A stretch of 64,000 bases of DNA from DASVRZ01 sp038230215 (lineage in GTDB: Bacteria > Verrucomicrobiota > Verrucomicrobiia > Chthoniobacterales > DASVRZ01): NCBI GenBank assembly GCA_038230215.1, contig JBBRNR010000003.1, positions 276,292 to 340,291 of the forward strand, given 5' to 3'. Positions 52,646-61,719 of this stretch are shown here, piece after piece. Below the pieces are notes generated by a model. That model searched no databases. It saw nothing but the letters and a program-made list of their open reading frames with translations, and was not told where the DNA came from. The position numbers and the translations under genes were made by a program. How positions within the stretch are numbered: position 1 is the stretch's first letter; every line of letters starts with the position of its first letter.

Positions 52646-55600
52646 TTAGGAAGCGAGTAACTCCGTCTGGCCGGGCGCTTTGCCGCCGACTTTGAAGTCG
52701 AGACAGAGGCTCTGCATTTCTTTGACGAGCACGTTGAAGGATTCCGGCGTGCCGGCTTCGAGCGAGTTGTCGCCTTTGACGATGGATTCGTAAATCCGGG
52801 TGCGTCCTTGGACGTCATCCGATTTCACCGTGAGGAGTTCCTGCAAGGTGTAAGCGGCACCGTAGGCTTGGAGTGCCCAGACCTCCATCTCACCGAAACG
52901 CTGGCCACCGTATTGCGCTTTACCACCAAGCGGCTGCTGGGTGACGAGCGAGTAAGGTCCGACTGCACGGGCATGGATCTTGTCGGCAACCAAGTGACCG
53001 AGTTTGAGCATGTAGATGTAACCCACAACGACGCGTTGATCGAACTTGTCGCCAGTGCGTCCGTCGTAGAGATCGGACTTGCCGTTTTCGTTGGTCCAGG
53101 TAAAGCCATCCACTTTCTCGGCTTTGCGCAAGTATTCGCGAATTTGTTTCTCGTCGATACCGTCGAAAACCGGGGTCGCAACCGTGAAACCGAGAGCCTT
53201 GGCAGCAACGCCGAGGTGAGTCTCGAGAACCTGTCCGACGTTCATACGGCTAGGCACGCCGAGCGGATTGAGCACGATCTCGACGGGAGTTCCATCGGCA
53301 AGGAACGGCATGTCTTCCTCGGGAACAATGCGGGCAACAACGCCCTTGTTTCCGTGGCGACCGGCCATTTTGTCACCGACGGAGAGCTTGCGCTTGCTGG
53401 CGATGAAGACTTTGACTTCCTTGATGATGCCGGGGTCAATGTCGTCGCCGCTTTCGACGCGATCCATCGAGCGCTCTTTTTCGAGTTCGAGCTCCTGAAA
53501 CTTTGGCTCGAATGAAGAAATGATCTCGCGGATTTTGTTTCTGATCGGACTTGGATCGATATCGATGTGATCGTAAACGCCAGCCAGCTTGCGGAGGAGG
53601 GTTTTGGTGATCTTGCGATTCGCGGGAATGATGATCTCGCCGGTCTCAGCGTTGACCACGTCGAGCGGGATTTTCTCGCCGAGAAGGACGTTGGAGAGAG
53701 ACTCGGTGAGTTCCTCAAACAGTTCGTCCTTCTTCTTGCGATAATCGTCGTCGATGGTTTTGGCCTGACGCTTCGCCTCGGAAGGCGTGACTTTGCTGCG
53801 GGTGATCTCCTTGCGGGAGGACATTTTCACGTCCATGACAATTCCGTAAGTTCCTGATGGGACTGTCAGCGAAGTGTCTTTTACGTCGGCCGCTTTTTCG
53901 CCGAAGATGGCGCGCAGGAGGCGTTCTTCAGGAGCGAGTTCGGTTTCGGATTTCGGAGTGATCTTGCCGACGAGAATGTCGCCAGGTTTCACTTCCGCAC
54001 CGATGCGAATGACGCCGTCTGGCCCGAGGTTGCGCAAGGCTTCTTCGGAGACGTTCGGAATATCACGGGTAATTTCTTCTGGTCCAAGTTTGGTGTCACG
54101 AGCGCCGATATCGAATTCGTCGATGTGGATCGAGGTGTAGATGTCCTCTTTCACGACTTTCTCCGAGATCATGATCGCATCTTCGAAGTTGTAGCCGTTC
54201 CAAGGCATGAATGCGACGAGCACGTTGCGACCGAGAGCGAGTTCGCCCTTGTCGGTGTTCGGACCGTCGGCGATGACCATGTTTTTCTTGATGGTCTGGC
54301 CTTTTTTGATGATCGGGCGCTGGTTCACACAAGTGCCTGCGTTGGAACGCATATATTTGCGGAGTTCGTAAACGTAAACACCGTTGGTAACATCCGTCTT
54401 CAGCTTGCGCTTGGAGTCAGGAATCTTGCCGTCTGGAGTAATAATGATCTGATCGCCAGTCACCGATGCGGCGACACCGTCGGCTTCAGCCACGATGACA
54501 GCACGCGAGTCGCGGGCGACTTTACCTTCCATACCTGTGCCGACTAGGGGCGCTTCGGATACGATCAAAGGAACTCCCTGACGTTGCATGTTCGAGCCCA
54601 TCAAGGCTCGGTTCGCATCATCATGTTCGAGGAACGGGATCAATCCGGCAGCCACAGAAACGAGCTGTTTCGGAGAGACATCCATGTAGTGAACCTTGGC
54701 AGGCTCGACTTCAAGGAAGTCGCCACGATAACGGATCGAGACGGTTGGGGCGGTAAAGTTTCCTTTGTCATCCACAGGCGAGTTGGCCTGAGCAACGAGG
54801 TAATTTTCTTCGCGATCGCCTGTGAGATAATCGATTTGGTCAGTCACGCGACCGTCCACAACTTTGCGGTAAGGCGTTTCGATGAAACCGAAATCGTTGA
54901 TCTGCGCGAAGGTGGACATCGAGCTGATGAGACCAATGTTAGGACCTTCGGGAGTTTCAATCGGGCAGATACGACCGTAGTGCGATGGATGCACGTCACG
55001 GACTTCAAATCCGGCGCGATCACGGCTCAACCCGCCTGGCCCGAGGGCCGACAAACGGCGCTTGTGAGTCAGTTCAGCGAGAGGATTCGTCTGATCCATG
55101 AACTGCGAGAGCTGGCTGCGACCAAAGAAGTCGCGAATGACGGCGCTCAGAGCTTTTGGATTGATCAACTTCTGCGGAGTCATGCCTTCGATGTTCACGT
55201 CGAACAAGGTCATGCGCTCTTTGACGAGGCGCTCCGTGCGAGCCAGACCCACGCGGCATTGGTTGGCGAGAAGCTCACCAACGGTGCGGACGCGACGGCT
55301 GCCCAAGTGATCAATATCGTCGAGAACACCTTCGTTGTTGCGAAGGAGAATGAGATATTTCATGGCCGCAACGAAGTCTTCCTTTGTCATGCAGCGCTCG
55401 CTGAGATCGACATTGATGCCGAGCTTTTGGTTGATCTTGTAACGTCCGACACGACCGAGATCGTATTTCTTCGGATCAAAGAACAAACGCTTGAGCAAGC
55501 CGCGAGCGTTGGCTGCAGTTGGTGGATCGCCAGGGCGGAGTTTGCGGTAAATGTCTTTGAGGGCTTCTTCCTCGTCGTGCGCAGGATCTTTCTTAAGCGC

Positions 55601-56443
55601 CTTGATGATCGAGTCGTCTTTCTTGATATCGACAACTTCGATCTCAGTGATGCCGAGGGAAAGAATCTGACGGATGGTCGCCACCGTGAGCGGCTCAAAA
55701 GCGCGGGCAACGGTGATTTCTCCGTCGCGAACGTCTGCGGTGAGCACCTTGGTGACAAGATCCTCATCTTCGAGCTTATCGTTGATGGCGAGTTTTTCGA
55801 CATCATAGAACAGCTTGATGATCTCCTCATCCGAGCCATACCCCAATGCACGCAGGAACGTAGTCGCCAAAAATTTCCGACGGCGCTTGCGGCGATCGAG
55901 ATAGATATAAAGAAGGTCGCTGGTGTCATACTGGACTTCCAGCCAGGAACCGCGGTCAGGAATGATGCGGAAGCTGTGAAGCAGCTTGCCATTCAAGTGG
56001 ACAGTCGATTCAAACGCGATACCAGGAGAGCGATGCAATTGGGAAACAACGACGCGCTCGGCTCCGTTGATCACGAAAGTGCCCTGCAAAGTCATGAGTG
56101 GGATTTCTCCCATGTAAACTTTCTCCTCCTTGACGGCTTTTTCCTCTTTGAGCAGGAACGTGACATGAAGCGGAGCGCTGAAAGTCTGGCTCTCGCGCTG
56201 CGATTCCATGGAAGTCAGCTTGGGCTCGCCGATTTCGTAGCTGGCAAAGTCGAGAACGATTTTATCGTCATAGCTTTGGATCGGAAAAACTTCCTTGAAT
56301 ACGGATTGAAGTCCGGTGTTTTTACGTTTGCTGGGCGGAACGTCTTTTTGCAAAAATTCCACATAGGAATTTAGCTGCACCTCAATCAAATTGGGTGGCT
56401 CGATCGCTTCTTTGAGTTTGCCGAAGTAGATTCTTTCTGACAT
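52646..56443 (-). CDS. rpoB: RNA polymerase beta subunit
   Basis: A 1265-residue subunit. The rifampicin region reads SQLSQFMDQTNPLAELTHKRRLSALGPGGL, with the wild-type Asp, His and Ser at the usual resistance positions, so the enzyme should be rifampicin-sensitive. Further motifs: ICPIETPEGPNIGLI, GDKMAGRHGNKG and KLGHLVADKIHARAVGPYSLVTQQPLGGKAQYGGQRFGEMEVWA. It follows rplL after a 362-base gap containing two hairpins. Confidence 0.98.
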   Translation of the reverse strand: MSERIYFGKLKEAIEPPNLIEVQLNSYVEFLQKDVPPSKRKNTGLQSVFKEVFPIQSYDDKIVLDFASYEIGEPKLTSMESQRESQTFSAPLHVTFLLKEEKAVKEEKVYMGEIPLMTLQGTFVINGAERVVVSQLHRSPGIAFESTVHLNGKLLHSFRIIPDRGSWLEVQYDTSDLLYIYLDRRKRRRKFLATTFLRALGYGSDEEIIKLFYDVEKLAINDKLEDEDLVTKVLTADVRDGEITVARAFEPLTVATIRQILSLGITEIEVVDIKKDDSIIKALKKDPAHDEEEALKDIYRKLRPGDPPTAANARGLLKRLFFDPKKYDLGRVGRYKINQKLGINVDLSERCMTKEDFVAAMKYLILLRNNEGVLDDIDHLGSRRVRTVGELLANQCRVGLARTERLVKERMTLFDVNIEGMTPQKLINPKALSAVIRDFFGRSQLSQFMDQTNPLAELTHKRRLSALGPGGLSRDRAGFEVRDVHPSHYGRICPIETPEGPNIGLISSMSTFAQINDFGFIETPYRKVVDGRVTDQIDYLTGDREENYLVAQANSPVDDKGNFTAPTVSIRYRGDFLEVEPAKVHYMDVSPKQLVSVAAGLIPFLEHDDANRALMGSNMQRQGVPLIVSEAPLVGTGMEGKVARDSRAVIVAEADGVAASVTGDQIIITPDGKIPDSKRKLKTDVTNGVYVYELRKYMRSNAGTCVNQRPIIKKGQTIKKNMVIADGPNTDKGELALGRNVLVAFMPWNGYNFEDAIMISEKVVKEDIYTSIHIDEFDIGARDTKLGPEEITRDIPNVSEEALRNLGPDGVIRIGAEVKPGDILVGKITPKSETELAPEERLLRAIFGEKAADVKDTSLTVPSGTYGIVMDVKMSSRKEITRSKVTPSEAKRQAKTIDDDYRKKKDELFEELTESLSNVLLGEKIPLDVVNAETGEIIIPANRKITKTLLRKLAGVYDHIDIDPSPIRNKIREIISSFEPKFQELELEKERSMDRVESGDDIDPGIIKEVKVFIASKRKLSVGDKMAGRHGNKGVVARIVPEEDMPFLADGTPVEIVLNPLGVPSRMNVGQVLETHLGVAAKALGFTVATPVFDGIDEKQIREYLRKAEKVDGFTWTNENGKSDLYDGRTGDKFDQRVVVGYIYMLKLGHLVADKIHARAVGPYSLVTQQPLGGKAQYGGQRFGEMEVWALQAYGAAYTLQELLTVKSDDVQGRTRIYESIVKGDNSLEAGTPESFNVLVKEMQSLCLDFKVGGKAPGQTELLAS

Positions 56444-56477
56444 AGCTGTGCGGTCGGTCTGGGTTACTGATCAGCCA

Positions 56478-56493
56478 CTCGCTGACCAGCGAG
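56478..56493 (-). promoter_or_regulatory. Hairpin in the rpoB leader
   Basis: ctcgctgaccagcgag is a perfect 6-bp inverted repeat with a 4-base loop, 35 bases upstream of the rpoB ATG. It lies in the 362-base rplL-rpoB gap (56444-56805), where an attenuator or processing site is common in bacteria; the rest of that gap shows no gene. Confidence 0.45.
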
Positions 56494-56762
56494 ATGGGTG
56501 AGGTTTGACAAATTGGAAGTGAATTCCGAGAAAAAGCGGGAGACAGAAATAGCCCCAAAGCAAAGCCCTGTCAAATGGAGGGATGCCTTGTGGCTGAAAG
56601 TAAAATTAGGAAATGAATCCGGTTTTAAAATTTGGCTCTTTCGCGGACAGTCGATAACAGAGAATTAAAGTTCATCGCAGGAATCGCTCTGCCGACTGAA
56701 AGCAGAACAACGGTTTTGCGGTGATTGATGTTGAAAGGCGCAGTCTCAACATCGGATCGCCA

Positions 56763-56790
56763 GCGGCGATGGGATCGTTCCCACCGCCGC
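56763..56790 (-). terminator. Candidate attenuator hairpin between rplL and rpoB
   Basis: GCGGCGATGGGA and TCCCACCGCCGC form a 12-bp stem (one G-T pair) around tcgt, 15 bases after the rplL stop on the minus strand. No T-run follows, so it is more likely a partial terminator, pause or RNase-processing site, as known between rplL and rpoB in E. coli. Confidence 0.55.
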
Positions 56791-56805
56791 ATAACGAAAA
56801 GGGAT

Positions 56806-57186
56806 TTACTTGATTTCGACCTTGGCGCCGGCTGCTTCGATCTTTTTCTTGATCTCTTCAGCTTCCTCCTTGGTGACGCCTTCTTTGATTGCCTTTGGAG
56901 CGGATTCAACGAGGGCTTTCGCTTCAGCGAGACCGAGACCGGCCACGGCTGCACGAACTTCTTTAATCACGCCGATTTTATTGGCGCCGATTTCTTTTAG
57001 GATCACGTCGAAGGTGGTTTTCTCTTCCACGGCTGCGGCGGCTGCACCACCCGCTGCAGGAGCGGCTGCGGCGACAGGAGCGGCTGCGGAAACGCCCCAC
57101 TTCTCTTCGAGGGATTTAACGAGGTCGGCAACTTCAAGAACGGTCAAGCCGCTGAGTTGCTCTACGATTGCACTGGTATCTGCCAT
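56806..57186 (-). CDS. rplL: Ribosomal protein L7/L12
   Basis: A 126-residue stalk protein. The N-terminal dimerisation helix (IVEQLSGLTVLEVADLVKSLEEKWGV), an Ala/Gly/Pro hinge (about 34-52) and the factor-binding domain FDVILKEIGANKIGVIKEVRAAVAGLGLAEAKALVESAPKAIKEG are all present. It binds the C-terminal part of L10 (rplJ) and recruits translation factors. Confidence 0.98.
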   Translation of the reverse strand: MADTSAIVEQLSGLTVLEVADLVKSLEEKWGVSAAAPVAAAAPAAGGAAAAAVEEKTTFDVILKEIGANKIGVIKEVRAAVAGLGLAEAKALVESAPKAIKEGVTKEEAEEIKKKIEAAGAKVEIK

Positions 57187-57240
57187 AACGATGTTTTTTC
57201 TAACGGTATCGGTGGTGTCTCAAAGCTTTGAGTCGATTAA

Positions 57241-57258
57241 GACCAGCAGCCGCTGGTC
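57241..57258 (-). promoter_or_regulatory. Hairpin between rplJ and rplL
   Basis: gaccagc-agcc-gctggtc is a perfect 7-bp stem in the 160-base rplJ-rplL gap, 55 bases before the rplL ATG. It could be a processing or translation-control element for making extra L7/L12. No function is assigned. Confidence 0.4.
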
Positions 57259-57346
57259 CGCCGAGGAACCCTTTGTTGTTTGTTGTTTGTTTTTCTCAGT
57301 GCGACCTGGCTTTCGACAGACCGCAAAAATTTTGATTCGAGTTGAA

Positions 57347-57994
57347 TTAGACTGCGGGAGTTTCAGCAGTAGGAGCGGCGGCTTCAACAGCGGGAGCTTC
57401 GGGCGCGGTTTCAGCCGCAGGTGCTTCAGAAGCGACTTCGGCAGCAGGAACTTCTGCGGCCGCTTCTGGAGCCGGAGCGTTTTCGCTGTCCTGTTTCGCC
57501 TTGGCAGCGAGCAAACGGGCGAAGCTGGCGGCAGGCTCGTTGAGCGTGCGAACCAGCTTGCTGGCTGGAGCGAGCAACACGCCGAGGAGCGTGGCGCGAA
57601 GAACATCCTTGGAAGGAAGGTCGGCCAGCGACTTGACTTCGTCGGCGGAGAGCAACGCGTTATCCAAGACGCCCAACTTAACGACGGGCTTCTGGAATTC
57701 CGCATTGAAAGTTTTGAGTACCTTTGCAGCCGCGCAGACGTCGGATTCACCGGTCACGATGGCAGTCTGCCCCGCGAGCGATTCGCTGAAATCAGGATAA
57801 CCGAGTTCAGTCGCAGACTTCTTCAGAAAGGAATTTTTAACGACGTGGCACTCGGCTCCGACACCAGCGAGGCGGTTGCGGAGTTCCGAGAACTGATGGA
57901 CGCGCAGACCGGCGTAATCAGTAACGAGGAGGAAAGGCGAGGCATTTAGCGACTTGGAGAGGTCGGCAACGATAGATTTTTTTTCGAGTCTCAT
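57347..57994 (-). CDS. rplJ: Ribosomal protein L10 with a long Ala/Pro/Glu tail
   Basis: A 215-residue protein. The core (about 1-170) shows the L10 pattern MRLEKKSIVADLSKSLNASPFLLVTDYAGLRVHQFSELRN and the P-loop-like NSFLKKSATELGY, with the L7/L12-binding helix near residue 150. The last 45 residues (AEVPAAEVASEAPAAETAPE...) are a low-complexity acidic Ala/Pro/Glu tail; most L10 proteins end near 165-175. The tail resembles the stalk tails of archaeal P0, but homology is not claimed. Confidence 0.95.
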   Translation of the reverse strand: MRLEKKSIVADLSKSLNASPFLLVTDYAGLRVHQFSELRNRLAGVGAECHVVKNSFLKKSATELGYPDFSESLAGQTAIVTGESDVCAAAKVLKTFNAEFQKPVVKLGVLDNALLSADEVKSLADLPSKDVLRATLLGVLLAPASKLVRTLNEPAASFARLLAAKAKQDSENAPAPEAAAEVPAAEVASEAPAAETAPEAPAVEAAAPTAETPAV

Positions 57995-58029
57995 GCGAGT
58001 TGAATAGAAATGTTAAATACGGAGACGCG

Positions 58030-58731
58030 TTAGTGTTTTAAGAACGGCGAGGCGTCCACTTTGATACCAGGCGTCATGGTTGCGGCCAGCGCGATATTAT
58101 CGACGAACTTGCCCTTGGCGGCTGACGGACGGGCTTTGACGATAGCGTCAATGACCGCTTTACCGTTTTCGACGAGTTGTGCTGCGTCGAAGGAAAATTT
58201 ACCCACCGGAACAGCGACGTTGCCGTTTTTATCGAGCTTGAACTCGACGCGACCCGCCTTGACTTCACGAATCGCTTTCGCGGTGTCGTCGGTAACGGTG
58301 CCAGTCTTTGGATTTGGCATCAGACCGCGAGGCCCGAGGACTTTGCCCAACTTACGGACTTCGGCCATGGCGGCAGGCGTGGCGATGGCGACATCGAAAT
58401 CTTGGAAACCGCCGACGCACTTCTCGATCATGTCCTTAAATCCGACGTATTCGGCACCGGCTGCACGGGCGGCTTCTGCTGCGGAACCTTCCGCGAACAC
58501 TAGCACGCGCACCAGTTTTCCAGAGCCGTGTGGAAGCGGGCAGGTGCCGCGAACCATTTGGTCGGACTGGCGAGGATCAACCCCAAGTCGGAGTGAAAGA
58601 GTGACCGTCTGGTCAAACTTAGTGGGTTCAAATTTCTTCAGGCTCTGCACCGCTTCTTCGAGCGAGTAAGTCTTGTCTTTATTGACGAGGGCGAGAGCGG
58701 CTTTGTAGCGTTTGGAGCGATTTTTTTGCAT
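58030..58731 (-). CDS. rplA: Ribosomal protein L1
   Basis: A 233-residue protein. SLRLGVDPRQSDQMVRGTCPLPHGSGK, VATPAAMAEVRKLGKVLGPRGLMPNPKTGTVT and GRVEFKLDKNGNVAVPVGK are the family core. It is first in the rplA-rplJ-rplL-rpoB-rpoC set. rplK (L11), which almost always precedes rplA, is not upstream; the neighbour is a lipid acyltransferase. L1 usually autoregulates by binding its own mRNA. Confidence 0.97.
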   Translation of the reverse strand: MQKNRSKRYKAALALVNKDKTYSLEEAVQSLKKFEPTKFDQTVTLSLRLGVDPRQSDQMVRGTCPLPHGSGKLVRVLVFAEGSAAEAARAAGAEYVGFKDMIEKCVGGFQDFDVAIATPAAMAEVRKLGKVLGPRGLMPNPKTGTVTDDTAKAIREVKAGRVEFKLDKNGNVAVPVGKFSFDAAQLVENGKAVIDAIVKARPSAAKGKFVDNIALAATMTPGIKVDASPFLKH

Positions 58732-58824
58732 AGGTTTTGGCAGTTCGGACGAGTCGTTAGTCAGTTAATTGAGGTGACTCTCCTGCGGTTCCCGTTTTTG
58801 CGGGACTGGGTTTATCGTCGGACT

Positions 58825-59580
58825 TCAGACGCTTTGCAAATGGAAAATCGCGGGTTCCGCAATTTTTATCGCCACCGATTCTGCGACGCCAGCCAAGACC
58901 GCCACTTCCTTTTGCAATCGGACTGCCTCGACTTTGCGCGATTGCTGCAAGATTTTAGGTTCTCCGAAGTGAAGGGTAATATGCAGATCGCGGAAGCGCA
59001 GTAGATTCCAAAGATGCGGCACCAAGGTCATTTCGCCATGATATGCCATCACCTCGCCCGGATCGGCGCTGGCCATGGCATAGCGGATTCCCAGTGGAGT
59101 TACAGGGCATTGGGACTCATCGGCGGACTGCAGGAGGGAGGAATGAAAAGGCAGCACGCGGCTCCCGTCTGAACTCGTGCCCTCGGGAAAAATGACCGTG
59201 CAATAGCCCGTCGATTTTTCCATGGAATGCGCCAGCGCCAGATTCGCCGCCGCGACTGCGGATCGTTTTCCCCGATTCACAAAAATAGTTTCCGCACGCC
59301 TGGCAAACGCCCCGAATACGGGCCAGTCGGCCACATCCGATTTCGCCACAAACCGGCACGGCAGCACACTGGCCAGGGCGATGATATCCATGTAACCCAA
59401 ATGGTTCGCCACGAGCAATCCGCTCCTGGGCAGCTCGCCGGTGACGGAAACGGATAATCCGAAAACCTCCGCGAATCTCTGTGCCGATTCCTGCAGCCAA
59501 TGCGATGGAACTCCGCCCGTGCGCCACTGTTGCAAAAAAGCAGCCGCGAGCCGCAGTGCGCGGAAAGTTTGCCGGATCAC
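58825..59580 (-). CDS. olsA: 1-acyl-glycerol-3-phosphate acyltransferase family, probable OlsA
   Basis: A 251-residue PlsC-type enzyme. NHLGYMD is the HX4D catalytic motif (about residue 59) and FPEGTSSDGSRVLPF the second block. Its start overlaps the stop of the OlsB-like gene by 4 bases, so they form a unit. OlsB makes lyso-ornithine lipid and OlsA acylates it; the pairing suggests ornithine lipid synthesis rather than phosphatidic acid synthesis. That naming is context-based. Confidence 0.78.
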   Translation of the reverse strand: MIRQTFRALRLAAAFLQQWRTGGVPSHWLQESAQRFAEVFGLSVSVTGELPRSGLLVANHLGYMDIIALASVLPCRFVAKSDVADWPVFGAFARRAETIFVNRGKRSAVAAANLALAHSMEKSTGYCTVIFPEGTSSDGSRVLPFHSSLLQSADESQCPVTPLGIRYAMASADPGEVMAYHGEMTLVPHLWNLLRFRDLHITLHFGEPKILQQSRKVEAVRLQKEVAVLAGVAESVAIKIAEPAIFHLQSV

Positions 59581-60335
59581 GACCAGTAATGCGCTTGCAT
59601 CCGCATCGTCATATTTTCCAGATCCATAAGAGTCAGAAAATCAATCGTCCGAAACTGCCGGTCAATGGCCGGTGCTCCGCAAATCCTGGCTCCGGCCTGT
59701 AAATACGCGCGCAGCAAGCGTGGCAGCGGCTCAGGCGTCGCTGAGTCCGTGGTTATTTTCAACGCGTAGCTTGGAAGCGGACGCGTCTGAAATTGCGCCT
59801 CCGCCAGATGGTTTAGGCGTATCGTTTCCCATGCGCCGTGCCCGAGCCGTTCATCCTGCGTGCTCAGCGAGCTGCACCCGATAAGATACCTGGCCCCCCG
59901 CTGCCGCGCATAGAGCATGATCCCGCGCCAGAGCAGATTTAGCACGGCCAGCGAGCGATGTTCCTTCGCCACACAAGCCCGGCCCAGCTCGACCAACTCC
60001 GAGCGGATCGATTCAAACGGAGAGAAATCAAACTCCGTCGCGCTGTAATACCCTAGATTGCGCCCGGCCGTCGTCCCAGTCTGCAACCGGTAAGTGCCCA
60101 CCACCGCTCCCGATGCATTGTCACAGACCAGCAAATGATCGCACACCTCGTCGAAGGGATCGCAGTCCAACCCCTCCAGATAAGCCGAGTCCAGCCCCTC
60201 ATTCAGTTCCAGATTAAACACGGCGAACCGCAGTCGCTGCGCCTGTTGCAATTCCTCCAGCGAATCCGCCAGTCGGGCGGTGTATCGGGCCGAGGCACAG
60301 AGAACGGTCTTTTGAGTCGAAAGCATCGTTCCCAT
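59577..60335 (-). CDS. olsB: GNAT-like L-ornithine N-acyltransferase, probable OlsB
   Basis: A 252-residue protein of the OlsB/hemolysin-like family. LQQAQRLRFAVFNLELNEGLDSAYLEGLDCDPFDEVCDHLLV, VGTYRLQT, ELGRACV and GARYLIGCSSL are the typical conserved blocks. It would transfer a 3-hydroxyacyl chain from ACP to ornithine. The start could be M at 60335 or 60326. Ornithine lipids replace phospholipids under phosphate limitation in some bacteria. No pho-box was identified in the 270-base divergent gap to the next gene. Confidence 0.85.
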   Translation of the reverse strand: MGTMLSTQKTVLCASARYTARLADSLEELQQAQRLRFAVFNLELNEGLDSAYLEGLDCDPFDEVCDHLLVCDNASGAVVGTYRLQTGTTAGRNLGYYSATEFDFSPFESIRSELVELGRACVAKEHRSLAVLNLLWRGIMLYARQRGARYLIGCSSLSTQDERLGHGAWETIRLNHLAEAQFQTRPLPSYALKITTDSATPEPLPRLLRAYLQAGARICGAPAIDRQFRTIDFLTLMDLENMTMRMQAHYWS

Positions 60336-60605
60336 ATAAAAACTCTATGTGACAAACAGATGGAGCTCCGATGACAATTTAGTAACAAATCGCCCATTCC
60401 CATGTAACTCGAATGAAAACTGGCGCTTCCGGCGTGAATTCGTTGGAACTCCCGTTGGGCTGCATGTGTTACTGAAAGTCGGGATAAGCAGGGCGATAAG
60501 CCAACGAGAAACTGCGTAAGACAGATCGGCGGTCACAGCACGGCGGATTGTCTTTTACGCCGTTGACTCGCCGGACGGCTTTCTGCGAAAACATCCTCTC
60601 ACGTT

Positions 60606-61508
60606 ATGTCACAACCACTCACCCTCCTCGTTCTCGCCGCTGGCCTCGGAAGCCGCTTTGGCGGATTCAAACAAATCGCCCCCGTCGGCCCCAATGGCGA
60701 AGTCATTCTCGATTACTCGATCTTCGACGCCCTGCGCGCCGGGTTTGATCGCGTCGTGATGGTCATCCGACCCGAACTTGAGCAGCCGCTCCGCGAGCAT
60801 TTTGCGGAATTTCTCACGCCGGACTTGCAGGTGGACTTTGTTTTTCAAGAAATGACCGACCTGCCCGAGGGCTTCGCCGTTCCCGCCGATCGTAAAAAAC
60901 CCTGGGGCACCTCGCACGCTGTTCTGGCCGGGCGCAAAGTCATCATCGGCCCATTCGGTGTGATCAATGCCGACGATTTTTACGGAGCCGACTCCTACCG
61001 CGTTCTCGCCGAGAATCTCCGTAATCTTCCGCTCAACACCCAGTGCCTCGTTGGCTTTAACCTTATGAAAACCCTCTCGCCCAACGGCACGGTTTCGCGG
61101 GGACTATGCCAGGTTAATGCCGACGGCAATCTCACCAATGTCGTCGAACTCACCAAGATCGAACCCGACGGCTCCGGCGGCGCTCGCGCCCTCGACAGCG
61201 GGAGGCCCGTGCCATTGAACCCAAACGACGTCGTCTCCATGAACATGTGGGGCTTCGGCGCCGAGGTCATGGACGATCTCTGGCGGCTCTTCAGCGATTT
61301 CCTCGCGGACAGCATCGGCAACCCGAAGGCCGAGTTTTACATTCCCACCGCCGTCGATGCGCTCATCAAGGAAGGCAAAGCCACCTGCCGCGTGCGCCCG
61401 TCGGGCTCGCCGTGGTTCGGCATCACCTATCCCGAGGATAAAGCTGAAACCGTCGCCAGCATCCAGGCTCTCGTGAACGCCGGAAACTACCCAAGCCATC
61501 TGCGGTAA
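60606..61508 (+). CDS. Sugar-phosphate nucleotidyltransferase
   Basis: A 300-residue protein. LTLLVLAAGLGSRFGGFKQIAPVGPNG carries the nucleotide-binding G-x-G-(S/T)-R motif and a Lys, and PFGVINADDFYGADSY the metal-binding Asp. The fold is that of GalU/RfbA-type nucleotidyltransferases, but the substrate is not clear; 'ADDFYG' occurs in UTP-sugar enzymes. It has its own promoter region, 270 bases from the olsB start, which also contains one ATGNAACTC word (60402). Confidence 0.85.
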   Translation: MSQPLTLLVLAAGLGSRFGGFKQIAPVGPNGEVILDYSIFDALRAGFDRVVMVIRPELEQPLREHFAEFLTPDLQVDFVFQEMTDLPEGFAVPADRKKPWGTSHAVLAGRKVIIGPFGVINADDFYGADSYRVLAENLRNLPLNTQCLVGFNLMKTLSPNGTVSRGLCQVNADGNLTNVVELTKIEPDGSGGARALDSGRPVPLNPNDVVSMNMWGFGAEVMDDLWRLFSDFLADSIGNPKAEFYIPTAVDALIKEGKATCRVRPSGSPWFGITYPEDKAETVASIQALVNAGNYPSHLR

Positions 61509-61556
61509 ATCATCCGCTCGAAACGTTGCTCCGGGAGCGCACGCGTCCCGCGTGTT

Positions 61557-61579
61557 CTTTGAGGTGTCTCGCCTCAAAG
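61557..61579. terminator. Hairpin after the nucleotidyltransferase gene
   Basis: ctttgagg-tgtctcg-cctcaaag is a perfect 8-bp stem in the 211-base gap between the nucleotidyltransferase and M42 genes. No T-run follows, so it may be a weak terminator or an mRNA-stability stem. Confidence 0.4.
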
Positions 61580-61719
61580 CTTCGCGAGACGCAAAAGGGA
61601 ACACGCCAACCGAAGATCGCCTCGCACCATTTCTTCCCGAGGCAAACGCGTGCGCTTCCCAGACATCGTCCCACTTTTCCGAGTCGATTCGTCAGGATTC
61701 GTGAGCTAATATCCCGCCC

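Noticed and set aside
54584..56374. 596-codon open frame antisense to rpoB
   Set aside because: Shadow of rpoB composition; the rpoB reading is complete.
58787..58810. Terminator or L1-binding stem upstream of rplA (tcccg/cggga)
   Set aside because: Only a 5-bp stem without a T-run; too weak to call.
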